Shown here one piece after another: positions 1 to 9,872 of a stretch of 64,000 nucleotides of DNA; position 1 is the stretch's first letter, and each line of letters begins with the position of its first letter. A model generated the notes under the pieces. The model was given only the letters and a program-made list of their open reading frames with translations. It was not told the origin of the DNA and did not search any database. Origin of the DNA: Prillingera fragicola (lineage: Eukaryota > Basidiomycota > Tremellomycetes > Trichosporonales > Trichosporonaceae). Location of the stretch: NCBI GenBank assembly GCA_002335605.1, contig BEDY01000011.1, positions 186,001 through 250,000 of the forward strand, in the 5' to 3' direction. A program made the position numbers and the translations under genes.

Positions 1-1243
1 CTCCTTGATGAAGCCCGCGATTTTCGCACCACCGTCGCCCACGAAGAAACGCTCAAGGAGCGCCTTGGACTCTTCGACCTTGTAAGGGGTCCACTCGACC
101 ACCTTGTGGCCGGCAGCCTCGAGGGCGGCCTTGGTCTCCTTCAATGCCCGAGTGACGGGAGGGGTAGGCTGGACAATGCCGTTGTCCATGACAATACCAA
201 AGCAGAGCTTCTCGGGAAGCTGAACGTCGCGCCACGGAATGGGGATGGCGTTAGGGTCGCGCTCCCAGGGAATGTCGTCGACAACAGACTTTGCCCACAG
301 CTCGACGGCGTCGAGCGAGTTGGACATGCCACCGTTGATCGAACGGACAGCCTCCTGGCCAGGCATACCCGAGCGTGAGCCGTAGGTAGGGAAGCGGCCA
401 AAGGATGGCTTGATGGCAAAGAGACCGCACTTGGAGGCGGGAATACGGATCGAGCCACCAATGTCGGTACCAATACCGAGCGGCGAGCCTGAGATCAGCA
501 ACAGACACGTGCCACAACTTACCTTTCATGGCCAACAAAGCACCCTCTCCACCCGAGGAACCACCGGACGAAGTGTTGCGGTTGTAAGGGTTACGGGTGT
601 AGTTCCAAACGTTGTTGTACGACTCGGCAATCATCTGCTTGTCAGCCCAATTTGCCACAATCAGCTCACCATGGCGGTAGGGACGTTGGTCTTGCAGAAG
701 AGCACGGCACCACAGTCGCGCATAATCTTGGTCATTTCGCTGTCGTTTTTCCTAGGTTCGTTGCACCAAGCAACGAAACCGACAGTGGTGTCATAGCCCT
801 TGACATCAAAGTTGTCCTTGAGCGAGACGGGGAGGCCGTGCAGGGGTCCGGCAGGCTTGCCGCTGGAAGCGTAATCGGCGTCAATCTTCTTGGCCGTAGC
901 TATGGCATCGTCAAAGAAGATCTCGGTGAGGCAGTTGGTCTGTTATCAGCCATGTTTCTCAAGCCGAACTCACAAGCTGTTGGGCGATAGCCGCACGCTT
1001 ACAGAACGCCGTAACAACGTCCTCACTCTTGAGCTCCTTGGCCACCATCTTGGCGACAAGGTCGGTCGCAGGGGTCTCGGTGATCTCGATCTCCTTGGCA
1101 GAGAGCACACCGCATGTGCGGGGCACGTCGGTGACGTCGAGAACGTTATCGGGGACGCTCACATGCCACTCCTTGGGGATGAGGGCGTCACGCGCGGCCC
1201 TCTTATCGGCAGCAATCTTCTCCCAGTTGGCTTGGACAGTCAT
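1..1243 (-). CDS. Fungal amidase (acetamidase family), 3' end outside window
   Basis: Amidase-signature hydrolase that releases ammonia from a carboxamide, probably cytosolic and serving nitrogen or carbon scavenging. Reading right to left, the start is ATG at 1243 (MTVQANWEKIAADK). The Ser-Ser-Lys triad is visible: Lys in GLPVSLKDNF, the glycine-serine loop SSGGSSGGEGAL, and Ser in GIGTDIGGSIRIP, followed by KCGLFAIKPSFGRFP. Introns include 489-522 (34 nt), one near 620-660 and one near 925-970, all GT-AG. The gene runs off position 1, so the C-terminal part is missing. It diverges from the GABA transaminase across 523 bp. Family membership is secure; substrate (acetamide, formamide, other amides) is not shown by the sequence. 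Confidence 0.93.
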
Positions 1244-1766
1244 AATAAAATGTGTGTGTGAGAGAGGAGGTCGAGGTGGATAGAGCACAAGATGTCTGGG
1301 CGATCTGAAGACCGACGACGACAAATGTGCGCTGCTATGTAGACGCAGACCGCACCGGCCAAGTCCGGCTGCCCACTGAAGCCCACCAGGCACCACCCAA
1401 GATCAGTAGGGCGCAGGGGTTGCCCCGAACCCTGACTGCTCCACTGGTGCCGCGATCTGCTCCCGAGCTGCTCTGGATATACTATAGTTCCGTGTCGCGT
1501 GGCATGACTGCCTGTCGGGTAAATTGGATCAGTCGAGGTTCGGGCCGAGCACTGACAGCCGAGCTTGTCCGGTGAGCCAGTCGTGCATCTCCACTCTGTA
1601 TGCGCACAGCGTGTAATACATCCCGCCCGCTCTCCACTTCTCATTCATCCACACGCTCGCTACGCTTTTGACACAGCTCGGCGCGAGGAACACTGAGAAC
1701 CTATAAAGGATCCAGCCAGTGCATTGTTTGCCGTCTCCCGTAACCTCACCACTCTCCACCACCACC
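1244..1766. promoter_or_regulatory. Divergent promoter, amidase / GABA transaminase
   Basis: 523 bp separate the two start codons. A TATA-like element lies 60 bp before the GABA transaminase ATG. Only two GATA cores are visible (near 1278 and 1474) and neither fits HGATAR well, so control by a nitrogen GATA factor is not evident. Nothing here codes convincingly. Confidence 0.6.
1702..1707 (+). promoter_or_regulatory. TATA box candidate for GABA transaminase
   Basis: TATAAA inside ctataaagg, 60 bp upstream of the ATG at 1767. Short motif; position is plausible for a fungal core promoter with a short leader. Confidence 0.4.
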
Positions 1767-3287
1767 ATGCTCCGCACCTCCACTGCTCGCGCCCTTCGCG
1801 CCTCTGGCGCGCGCCGTGCATTCTCGTCTCGCACCCTCAACCCCGAGGAGCCTTCCAAGCCCTCTGTCCACACCGAGTCTGTGCCCGGTCCCGAGAGCAA
1901 GAAGATTGTGAGTGTTGGCTTCCCCAGCTCCCTCTAACGCCGCCAGTCTGCCGAGATCGACCGCATCCAGGACTCACGCACCAACGTTATTGTTGGCGAC
2001 TATGACGCCTCGCGCGGCAACTACATCGTCGACGCCGATGGCAACAAGCTCCTTGACGTCTTTGGCCAGATCTCGTCGACTGCTCTCGGCTATAATGTCC
2101 CCCAGATGATTGAGCTTGGCAAGTCGCCCGAGTTTATCGCTGCTGCCCTCAACCGCCCTGCTCTCGGTTCGTTCCCCCCCAAGAACTGGGCAAAGTGGCT
2201 TGAGACCGGTCTCATGACCGTCGCTCCCAAGGGTCTCAACCAGCTTGTAACTACCCTCTGTGGCTCGTCGGCCAACGAGACTGCCTTCAAGGCCGCCTTT
2301 ATGGCTTACCGCCAGCGCGAGCGTGGTGACCCCACCGCACCCTTCACCAAGGAGGAGCTCGACTCTTGCATGCTCAACCAGGCTCCCGGTGCCCCGCAGC
2401 TCACCGTCCTCTCGTTCAAGAGCGGTTTCCACGGCCGTCTCTTTGGCTCGCTCTCGGCCACGCGCTCAAAGGCCATTCACAAGATTGACGTTCCCGCCTT
2501 TGACTGGCCCGTCGCCCCCTTCCCCCAGATCCAGTACCCTCTCGCTGAGAACGAGGCCGCCAACAAGGCCGAGGAGGAGCGCTGCCTTGCCGAGTATGAG
2601 GACATTCTGGTCTCTCACAAGAAGAACCGCCCTGTCGCGGCGGTTATCATTGAGCCCATCCTCTCCGAGGGTGGTGACTGCCACGCCTCGCCCAACTTTT
2701 TCCGTCAGCTCCGTCTGATCGCCAAGAAGCACGGAGCCTTCTTCATTGCCGACGAGGTTCAGACCGGTGTTGGCGCTACCGGCACCTTCTGGGCCCACGA
2801 GAAGTGGGGCCTCAAGGACGGCGAGCAGCCCGACTTTGTCACCTTCTCCAAAAAGATGCAGCAGGCTGGCATCTTCCACAATGTTGACACTCGCCCCAAT
2901 GCTCCCTACCGCAACTACAACACCTGGATGGGTGACCCCATGCGTACCCTCCAGGCCCGCCAGATCATCAAGATCATCAAGGAGAACGACCTGGTCGAGC
3001 ACACTGTCCAGACTGGCAAGCAGCTCGCCTCGACCCTCGAGGACGTCTTCAGCCGCGCTCCCATGATCTCCAACCACCGTGGCCAGACCGACGGTACCTT
3101 CCAGGCCTTTGACTTCCCTGCTCCCGCTCAGCGTGACGCCTTTGTTCAAAAGATGCGCAACAACGGTGTCCAGATCGGTGGCTGTGGTGACCAGTCGGTC
3201 CGCTTGAGGCCCACTCTCACCTTTGACAACTCGCACACCGCCATCCTCGCCGAGGTCATGGAGAAGGTTCTCAAGGAGATCAAGTAA
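1767..3287 (+). CDS. uga1: 4-aminobutyrate aminotransferase (GABA transaminase), mitochondrial
   Basis: Class III PLP-dependent aminotransferase converting GABA plus 2-oxoglutarate to succinic semialdehyde plus glutamate (GABA shunt). Two exons: 1767-1907 and 1947-3287, with a 39-nt intron (CTAAC branch site). The product has 493 residues, normal for the family. Residues 1-20 are Arg/Ala/Ser-rich with no acid (MLRTSTARALRASGARRAFSS), a mitochondrial presequence. Family marks are CGSSANETAFKAAF, SGFHGRLFGSLSATRSK, IIEPILSEGGD, FIADEVQTGVGATG and the PLP lysine in FSKKMQQAG (K349/K350). The start is the first ATG after a TATA box and a CACC-rich leader. Orthology to yeast UGA1 and Aspergillus gatA is inferred from these motifs. 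The gene diverges from an amidase. Confidence 0.96.
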
Positions 3288-3798
3288 GCCGCTGCGAAGG
3301 GGATGAGCAACAGGACACTTGCCTCGCACAGTGCTCCTTCTTTTGGACTCTAATTTGATCAAAAACGATCACTAGCTCAATGTGATCGCCAGAAACTCTG
3401 TACACAGTGTACTCAATGCATAGATAAATGAAGCGGTGACAAAGCAAAGCTGCATGCAGAACACATCGGCAACCCATGGCACCAGGATCTGGGCGGATTA
3501 AGCACTGCGGCGATCACTCGACTGCGCGTGCCTGACCCAATTTAAGCTGCGCTTGCGCGGATTGATGCGCTCACGTCATTGGCCGGCATCCTAGTTGGGT
3601 CGGCTGCGCATCGATTTGCCACCCAGTGCGCAGTGAACTGCTATGCAGCATCTGCAAGGTGTTGCCGAGCTGCGAGTTAGATTTCTGCACGCTCGACCGA
3701 CCAGAGAAAGAGATATAAGGAGGGGCAAGTGACACGTCTTTTGGCCGCCCAACCCCTCCCCTTTCCCAATCCCTACACCAAACAATCGAACACCTACA
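3288..3798. other. Intergenic, 511 bp
   Basis: 3' flank of GABA transaminase and 5' flank of the His-rich gene. A TATA-like TATAAG sits at 3714-3719. The leader before 3799 is pyrimidine-rich. Small ORFs on the minus strand (3571-3849) have no recognisable features. Confidence 0.5.
3714..3719 (+). promoter_or_regulatory. TATA-like element for His-rich gene
   Basis: TATAAG in agatataagg, 85 bp upstream of the ATG at 3799. Single weak motif. Confidence 0.3.
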
Positions 3799-5328
3799 AT
3801 GGCCTCCAACACGTACGTCTCCACTGCCACCAGCTCTTTTGAGGTTCAACCTGACATCGTTAGGGCGAAGCCAACCGAAGACTTTGAAGTCGTTGAACGA
3901 TCCGCCACCGCCGTCGAGGCAGACAAAGTGACGTCAGCCGAGAATGAGGCCTCTCATTCCCGCCGCCGTACACCAGTCGCAGCCGACGACGATTTGGCTG
4001 ATGCCGCCGCCGATACTCTTGCCGCCGTGTACATTAGTGACTCGGATGACAGTTCGGACTTGGACTCAGACTCGGAGACTGTCGAGGTGCACGTCGCACC
4101 AGGTCAGTCGCGCATCGTTCGCGTAGTCTACATCAAGGACGGCCGCGGCCATGATCGTCACCACCGCCGCCGCCACTGCCGCGAGCCCAAGGATATGTTG
4201 CCGACGCCTCCAGGCGTTCCGGACGCTCCTGCTCCCCCTGCTCCCCCTGCTCCTCCCGCTCCTCCGTGTCCTCCTCACCACGGTCACCACGGTCACCACG
4301 GTCACCACGGTTACCACGGTCACCACGGCAAGGAGGGCAAGCCTGGAAAGCCTGGAAAGCCTGGAAAGCACAGCAAGCACAGCAAGCACGACCATCACGA
4401 CCGCAAGCGCGGCGGTAGCCCTCCTCCTTGGGCGGGTCTCAAGGAAGAGAACCAAGAGTTCGCCACCCACCGCAAGCACCGCAAACACCCCAAGTGCAAG
4501 TGCTCTTCGTCGAGCGAGTCCGAGTCCACTTCGGACGAGCCGACCTCGTGCGACTCTCGGCACTGCGGCAGCGGTCAAGGCTTTGGCCGCTGGGGCGGCA
4601 TGCACGGCAAGCGCCACAGCCATGCGCCTCCCCCTCCTCCTCCTCCCCCTGCCCCTCCTGGCTTTGAGGGCATGCCGCATGGCATGCACCACCGCGGCCC
4701 CCATGGCCACCGTGGCGGCAGGTTTGGTGGTCGCGGAGGCAAGTTTGGCGGTGGCGGTCGAGGTGGCTCGACTGTGATCGACTTTGAGATCCCGGACGGC
4801 GTCGACATTGACGACATCGACTTTGCAGCCGAGTTCGCCGCTGCACTCGACATTACCGACGGCGATGGCGACAAGGACCACCGTCCCCGCCACCACGGTC
4901 GCCACGGCCGTCATGGCCCTCGCGGCTTCGACTTTGGTGGCTTTGGTCACCACGGCCCCGGCTTCGACTTTGGCTCGTTCGGCCCAGGCTTCCCCTTCGG
5001 CAGTCGGGGTGTCCCCGGCTTCCCTCCCACCGGTCCCGGCGGCTTCGGCCGTCGCTCTCACCGTGGAGGCCCCGAGTTTGGCCCCTTTGCAGGACCATTC
5101 GGCCCTCGCGGCCACCACGGTCACGACGACCACCCCAGCTACGGCCGAGGCTTTGGCGCTGACCACCCCTTCGCTGGACGTGGTCACCATGGCCGCCACG
5201 GCCCGCACGGTTTTGGCATGGGCGCTGGTGCAGCCTTTGGCCCCGGACCGGAGCGCCACCACCAAGGCCGCCGTGGTCGTCACCACCACTTTGAGGAGGC
5301 AGAGGGCTACGCCGTTGGGGCGCAGTAA
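3799..5328 (+). CDS. His/Gly/Pro-rich low-complexity protein, 509 aa, unknown function
   Basis: Single-exon gene, remarkable in an intron-dense region. I recognise no folded domain and no signal peptide. Parts in order: residues 1-70 mixed; an acidic Ser/Asp run near 75-95 (DSDDSSDLDSDSE); a short conserved-looking stretch RIVRVVYIKDGRG near 105; a Pro/Ala run (PAPPAPPAPP) near 150; five or six HHG repeats; collagen-like GKPGKPGKPGK; HSKHSKHDHH; a Cys/Ser patch (KCKCSSSSESES) near 235; proline run; Gly/Arg-rich FGGRGG; a hydrophobic-acidic block near 330-355 (IDDIDFAAEFAAALDI); then long His/Gly/Phe-rich tail. Many His clusters suggest metal or pH-sensitive binding, or phase separation, but that is inference. 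Uniform in-frame codon use over 1.5 kb, a clear leader and a stop support a real gene. Confidence 0.75.
   Translation: MASNTYVSTATSSFEVQPDIVRAKPTEDFEVVERSATAVEADKVTSAENEASHSRRRTPVAADDDLADAAADTLAAVYISDSDDSSDLDSDSETVEVHVAPGQSRIVRVVYIKDGRGHDRHHRRRHCREPKDMLPTPPGVPDAPAPPAPPAPPAPPCPPHHGHHGHHGHHGYHGHHGKEGKPGKPGKPGKHSKHSKHDHHDRKRGGSPPPWAGLKEENQEFATHRKHRKHPKCKCSSSSESESTSDEPTSCDSRHCGSGQGFGRWGGMHGKRHSHAPPPPPPPPAPPGFEGMPHGMHHRGPHGHRGGRFGGRGGKFGGGGRGGSTVIDFEIPDGVDIDDIDFAAEFAAALDITDGDGDKDHRPRHHGRHGRHGPRGFDFGGFGHHGPGFDFGSFGPGFPFGSRGVPGFPPTGPGGFGRRSHRGGPEFGPFAGPFGPRGHHGHDDHPSYGRGFGADHPFAGRGHHGRHGPHGFGMGAGAAFGPGPERHHQGRRGRHHHFEEAEGYAVGAQ
4276..4386 (+). repeat. 9-bp in-frame tandem repeats (HHG / GKP / HSK)
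   Basis: Six copies of caccacggt or one-base variants (4276-4329), then cctggaaag x3 and cacagcaag x2. Unit length 9 keeps the frame, so copy number can vary without frameshift. Confidence 0.85.
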
Positions 5329-5981
5329 GCAGTACAGCGTCCACGCGTCTCCCCAACTCGGCCCTTCCTCCCTCCCTCAACCCACACATTTAAATCAACT
5401 ATTCGCATCGTCAATCTGAGCAATCAGCGTGGACGAGACCCACTGCGATCAGACTTCGCGCAGGCCGACGAGGGGTTACGCCCCGAGGCCCATGAAGAAG
5501 GGATCCAGTGTTGATAAACCAATGGCTAGCAGCGCCGCGGTCATCCGCGCGCAGCTGGTTCCACAAACCCACATACCCCAGCAGCGCAAAACGAGAAAAC
5601 AGCAAAAACCTACAAAAACATCAGAAAACGATCAAAACAGTCCATAGATAACCAAAAAAGACCCAAAAACATTTTGTATTTCGAAAGCGATGAACACATT
5701 GCGAGTAGCTATTGAGAAGCACGCATCACGACGACAGTACTGACGGTGGTGTGAAGCCACATGCACCATGTGCCACTAACGTAAGTTGAATGTCGAGTCG
5801 AGAATGGATTCAGGAACCAGAGCCAGCGTAAGAGACCGATGACATGCAGGGTAAATAGAAAACGACAACGACCCTCCACTAAATGTGGGGGATTGGGAAT
5901 ATAGGACTCGGGGCTCTGGCCATGCAACAAGATGTCCCCGTGGGGGCCACTTCGGCGCTCGGCTTTGGAAGAAAAGCTAAT
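5329..5981. other. Intergenic, convergent 3' flanks, 653 bp
   Basis: Lies between the ends of the His-rich gene (+) and the small orphan gene (-). Contains an A-rich stretch around 5585-5680. No supported gene. Confidence 0.5.
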
Positions 5982-6610
5982 CTAGTGGAACGCGTTCAGT
6001 CCCTGCTGAATCACTTGATGCTCCACGCGGTTTCGGTCAAGCCAATCGAGTCCGTGATTTTCGAATTCCTATACGAGTCGTGTCAGCAATGCCATCTCTA
6101 GTCACCGCTATGTGACGCGTACGTTTTTGACAGTAGAGTGCGCGAGACGTGCAAAGAGCTCGTCGCGGGGCTCAGGCGAGTCGGCGTGGGAAGAGAGTTC
6201 TTGCTCGTAACTAATGGTCAGCTCTGGAAAGGCAGATGGATGAAGAATGGCACGGCTGAATTGAATTGGTGGTGGACGAAAAAGTCGCCGGTGGCGACGC
6301 GACTCGACTTCATTGTTGCTGGGCTCCTAAACAAGACACTTACGCGCGACATGTTGCATGGGCCATGGCAGCGACGACGAGATTGATGGAGATTGTGGCC
6401 TGCTGGTAGGGCTCAATGTCATCGTCAAACTGAATCTCCTGGGTTTTGTCAGTGGCGAGGCTAATCTCGGCAACTCACCTGCACGAGTCGCTGATATTGC
6501 GAGTGCTCGGCCTGATGAGGAAGGGTGTACACCGTAGACTTTGGCGTCGTCGGTATGGATGAGCTTGAGGGAGTTCCGGGAGTCATCGACATGGTAGGGG
6601 TGTCCGACAT
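5982..6610 (-). CDS. Small four-exon orphan protein, 133 aa
   Basis: Not recognised. The model is ATG at 6610, exons 6479-6610, 6344-6438, 6123-6210 and 5982-6068; the phases join exactly and give 133 codons. Introns are 40, 133 and 54 nt; the 133-nt one ends in CTGACCATTAG, a good branch site plus acceptor. The N-terminus is Ser/Thr/Pro-rich with TP motifs (residues 1-30, MSDTPTMSMTPGTPSSSS), then a helical-looking region (YQRLVQEIQFDDDIEPYQQ, ISINLVVAAMAH) and a charged C-terminus (FENHGLDWLDRNRVEHQVIQ). No signal peptide or membrane span is clear. It may be a small complex subunit, but I will not assign a function. An alternative upstream ATG lies at 6700. Confidence 0.6.
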
Positions 6611-7018
6611 TGCAGGTGGTTTACGATGAGTGAATGGTAGAAGAGACTCAAACGTGTTGTTGACATGGAAATACGGTGATGGCTTGCTTGCCTGGTACAT
6701 GACGTATCTCCAACTGTTTACTCGACATTCGAAAAAACATTAGCCCCACTAATCCGCTGCCATCGGAGATGACCTGCTGTGCATCTGCGGGGTTTCGAAC
6801 GTTGACAGTCACATGCTGTACAGCCTGGATTCTAATGCATACAGCAAAGTCACATGGTCGCAGGCCAAGACCTCGGTGGATGCGTGGTAGTGGGAAGGGC
6901 GTGATGAATGTCGTCGCCTCTCGTCCGCCCCAAGTGTCCTCGGCTGACTGATATTATACATTGTTTGTAGCTCTATTGTTTTAGATTTGGGCTATACTTG
7001 ACAGTATGCAGTCGCCCT
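6611..7018. other. Intergenic, 408 bp
   Basis: 5' flank of the orphan gene and 3' flank of the Zn2Cys6 regulator, both on the minus strand. Nothing recognisable. Confidence 0.5.
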
Positions 7019-9540
7019 CTACGTCGTACCGTTTAAAGGAAGCGAGACACCAGCATTCGCATCGTAGCCTGTGGCGATCCAGTCCCCAAACATTCCAAAT
7101 AGGCTGTTTACGCCAGTCGTGTTTGTGGCCTGGTACTCGCCAAGCAAAGCAGCGACCTCATCCTGCGCCTGCTGAGCCGCATAACCCGTAGGCCAGCCGT
7201 TGTGGGCCAATGGAGAGGTTGACGCAGGCACATATGATTGAGGCTCCGCGTACATGACACCAGCGGTCGGCGCCGGACCTTGCTGCAACAGTCAGCACTA
7301 GGCGACGACATTCGACGTACATTGAGCATCGAGTCTGCCTTGGGCGTCGGGAGCGAGTTTGCGTGACCCGAGCTGGAGCTGACGCTATGCATCGAGTGCT
7401 GCGAAAGCGAATGTGTGGGACCATGTGAAACATGCGGTCGAGGTGGGTCACGCAAGGATCTCACTCGACGAGACCAGGGGTCCTGACGGTCCTTGGCTGC
7501 TGGACTTGATGCGCGCGACGAGTGCGCAGAACTGCTGTCCAGGCCGTGGCGTTGCAGAACCTTGCGAGTTTCCTTGAGCTGGAAGGTCAGAATAGCCCAC
7601 TCATGTCACAAAAACTTACAAGCCATCGAGGCCCGGTAAAGTGCTCTCCCATCCGTTGCAGATACCCCGTCATGACCTCCACATCTGCCAGTAGCTCGGC
7701 CAGCTCGGCTGCCTGAGGGGCCGGGGGTAACAAAAACGCATACTGCAGCCGGGTACGGACGCTCTCGTAAACGCAAATGGGCAACGAGGTGTCCGTCCAA
7801 ATGAGCTTGTCCGTATCCACCAATGAGGAAACGTGGCGGAGAGTCTGCGCAATCATGCGCGCGTACAGAGCGCTCGCATCGCGCATACGCTCGATCCAGC
7901 CGGCAGGAGCGTTGGCGACCACGTCCGGTGGAAGAGAGGTAGCAAAGCCCGGGAATGCGAGGCGGTGGAGCTCAGAGAGGTTCTGATTGTACCAAATATG
8001 AAGCATTACGAGGGATGGAAGCTGGTTCTGATATTGTCGAGCGTACAGGGTTTCAGGTTCGAGCTGAAACTGCTGTGAAAGAGAACCTCGCCACGCTTGA
8101 ATCTTACGCTCGGCTTGGGCAAAAGCCGAGGTGGGGTCCCATGGCGGCAGATCGTCCAGTGAACGGTTGCGAGTGACTCGAAGAATCATGGACCGGATAC
8201 CGTTGAGACGCACGTAGTGGCCAAGAATTCCTACTGCTTCGAAGCGACCCATGCCACCCTCATCCGCCTCGACCTCCAACGCCGGGAAAGGAGCATCGGT
8301 CGCAATGCCGTACATGTACTTCTGGTCATCACAGGGAAGACGGATGTGAAGGCTTTGAGCAGGCGTGAGAAGAAACTCTGCTACACCGGTGGACATCATG
8401 CGGTCCAGACAGTAGCAGCCCCACATGAGTCGGCGTCTTGTTTCCCGTTCAGTGAGACTGATGCTGGTGTCGGTTGATTCCATATATAGGTTTAGAGCCA
8501 TCGCGTTGCGGTTGGCAACCGCGGAAAGAACGAATGCTTGGCTGTAACGACCACCATTGATGGCGTGTTTGGCAAGCAATAGCGCTGTGGCGACGTTGTC
8601 CAGGCTCAGGTCATCGTTCAATAGGGCAGCTTTCGCTTCAGTCTCCCAAGCCGTTGCAGCCTCACTCGAAGCCACTGCCAGAACACCCGGCGTGTGCTCG
8701 ACAAAGCGCGCCGCGATGGCACAAATTGCCAACACCAATTTCTTTGAAGCTCTTCCATCGGCCAAGTCTTTCAGAAACGTGCCACGGTGAACGTGTGCGT
8801 TGGCTTGCACAGGGTACACATAGGTGAAAAAGGCGTCAACATGGCGGTCAAGCACGGGACGCGGCATGCCAAACAAGCTGATGGTCAACACAGGTTTCTG
8901 GGATTTCTGCTCACTGGTTCTGCGAGATGGTTGTATCCCTCGGCGACGCGCCGGTACTCGTGGGTGTTACGCCTGTTGCGTCCGACGAATAGTCACAATT
9001 CAGCCCTTGCTCAACGCAGCGACCACAGGAAGGGCGGTCCTGAGAACATCGAGCTCGAACACTCCGGCACGATGTGCAACCAGAGTTGCGATTTATTCGA
9101 ATTGGGCCGGCTAACCATCAACATGGGACAGAATCATGGACCGCGACGACTTACAGGAAGGCGCCTGTTGTGGGCTGGGGTCACTCATTGGAGTTGATGC
9201 TGCGCCTCGCCTCGCAGCTGCACGTTCATCAAGCACATTTCGGACCTCTGGCCATCGGCATGCTAGCAGCACTCGTTCACAGTTGGCGCAGGTCCCTGGG
9301 GTCTCGTCACATTTCACCTGCACGCTGGTTAGCTATCATTCAGTAGAGACTCAACCCATCGTTCGGTTCCTCACCTTGCGAGCACGGCATGTCAGGCAGC
9401 CTGTGAATGTCAATAGCTATTTCTGTAACTTGGCGAGATCACCGACCTGTACGGGTTCGCTTTCCCTTTACACGGCGGGCACCGTTGGAAGGGCCAGCGT
9501 CTTGAGAAGCACCGGCGTCGCTTGTAGACTTTGAAGGCAT
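7019..9540 (-). CDS. Zn(II)2Cys6 transcription factor with fungal middle-homology region
   Basis: Nuclear DNA-binding regulator. ATG at 9540 (MPSKSTSDAGASQD). The zinc cluster is assembled across two introns and reads C-x2-C-x6-C-x6-C-x2-C-x6-C: CLTCRARKVKC, then DETPGTCANCERVLLAC, preceded by basic GARRVKGKRTRTG. The long exon 7.6-8.9 kb encodes the fungal_trans domain, recognisable from RRRLMWGCYCLDRMMSTG, a signature of this family, plus helical repeats on both sides. The C-terminus is Ser/Gln/Pro-rich (LPTPKADSMLNQQGPAP...) and ends LPLNGTT at stop 7019-7021. At least four introns. The target pathway is not visible. It lies 4 kb from the amidase/GABA transaminase pair, but such distance is no proof of control. 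Confidence 0.9.
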
Positions 9541-9872
9541 CAATCGGATGTGTTTATTTGCGCGATGCGCAGTGGGTAAAGCACAAACAGAGATGCGGCC
9601 GCAGGTGGCCAACTACTGATACTGTACTCTGGAACGGTTGCGGGGGGATCAAGTGCGGGGCAGTGAGCGGGCATCCAAATAAGCCCGCACTCGACGGAAG
9701 CAAATGCTACCAAGCGATAACGGATCGTCGCTTGCGTCGCGAAGGGTGACAGAGCTGCTCTCAATGTAAAAAGTCTTGTCATAACCGACGCCCTATCTTC
9801 ACAGCTTTCACAGCTAGTGTGAACATGATCACTAAACAGGCAAATATGCCTTACGAATGTAGTCGACGGTCT
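9541..9872. other. Intergenic, 332 bp
   Basis: 5' flank of the Zn2Cys6 gene and 3' flank of CHD1. No feature recognised. Confidence 0.5.

Noticed and set aside
2466..3362. 298-codon antisense frame over GABA transaminase
   Set aside because: Codon-bias shadow of a conserved enzyme.
4276..4329. Short direct repeats resembling a repeat array
   Set aside because: Contiguous 9-mers inside a coding frame without spacers; not CRISPR, which is also not expected in a fungus.
4066..5289. 407-codon antisense frame over the His-rich gene
   Set aside because: Ala/Val low-complexity mirror of GCC/CAC-rich codons; no start context or domain.
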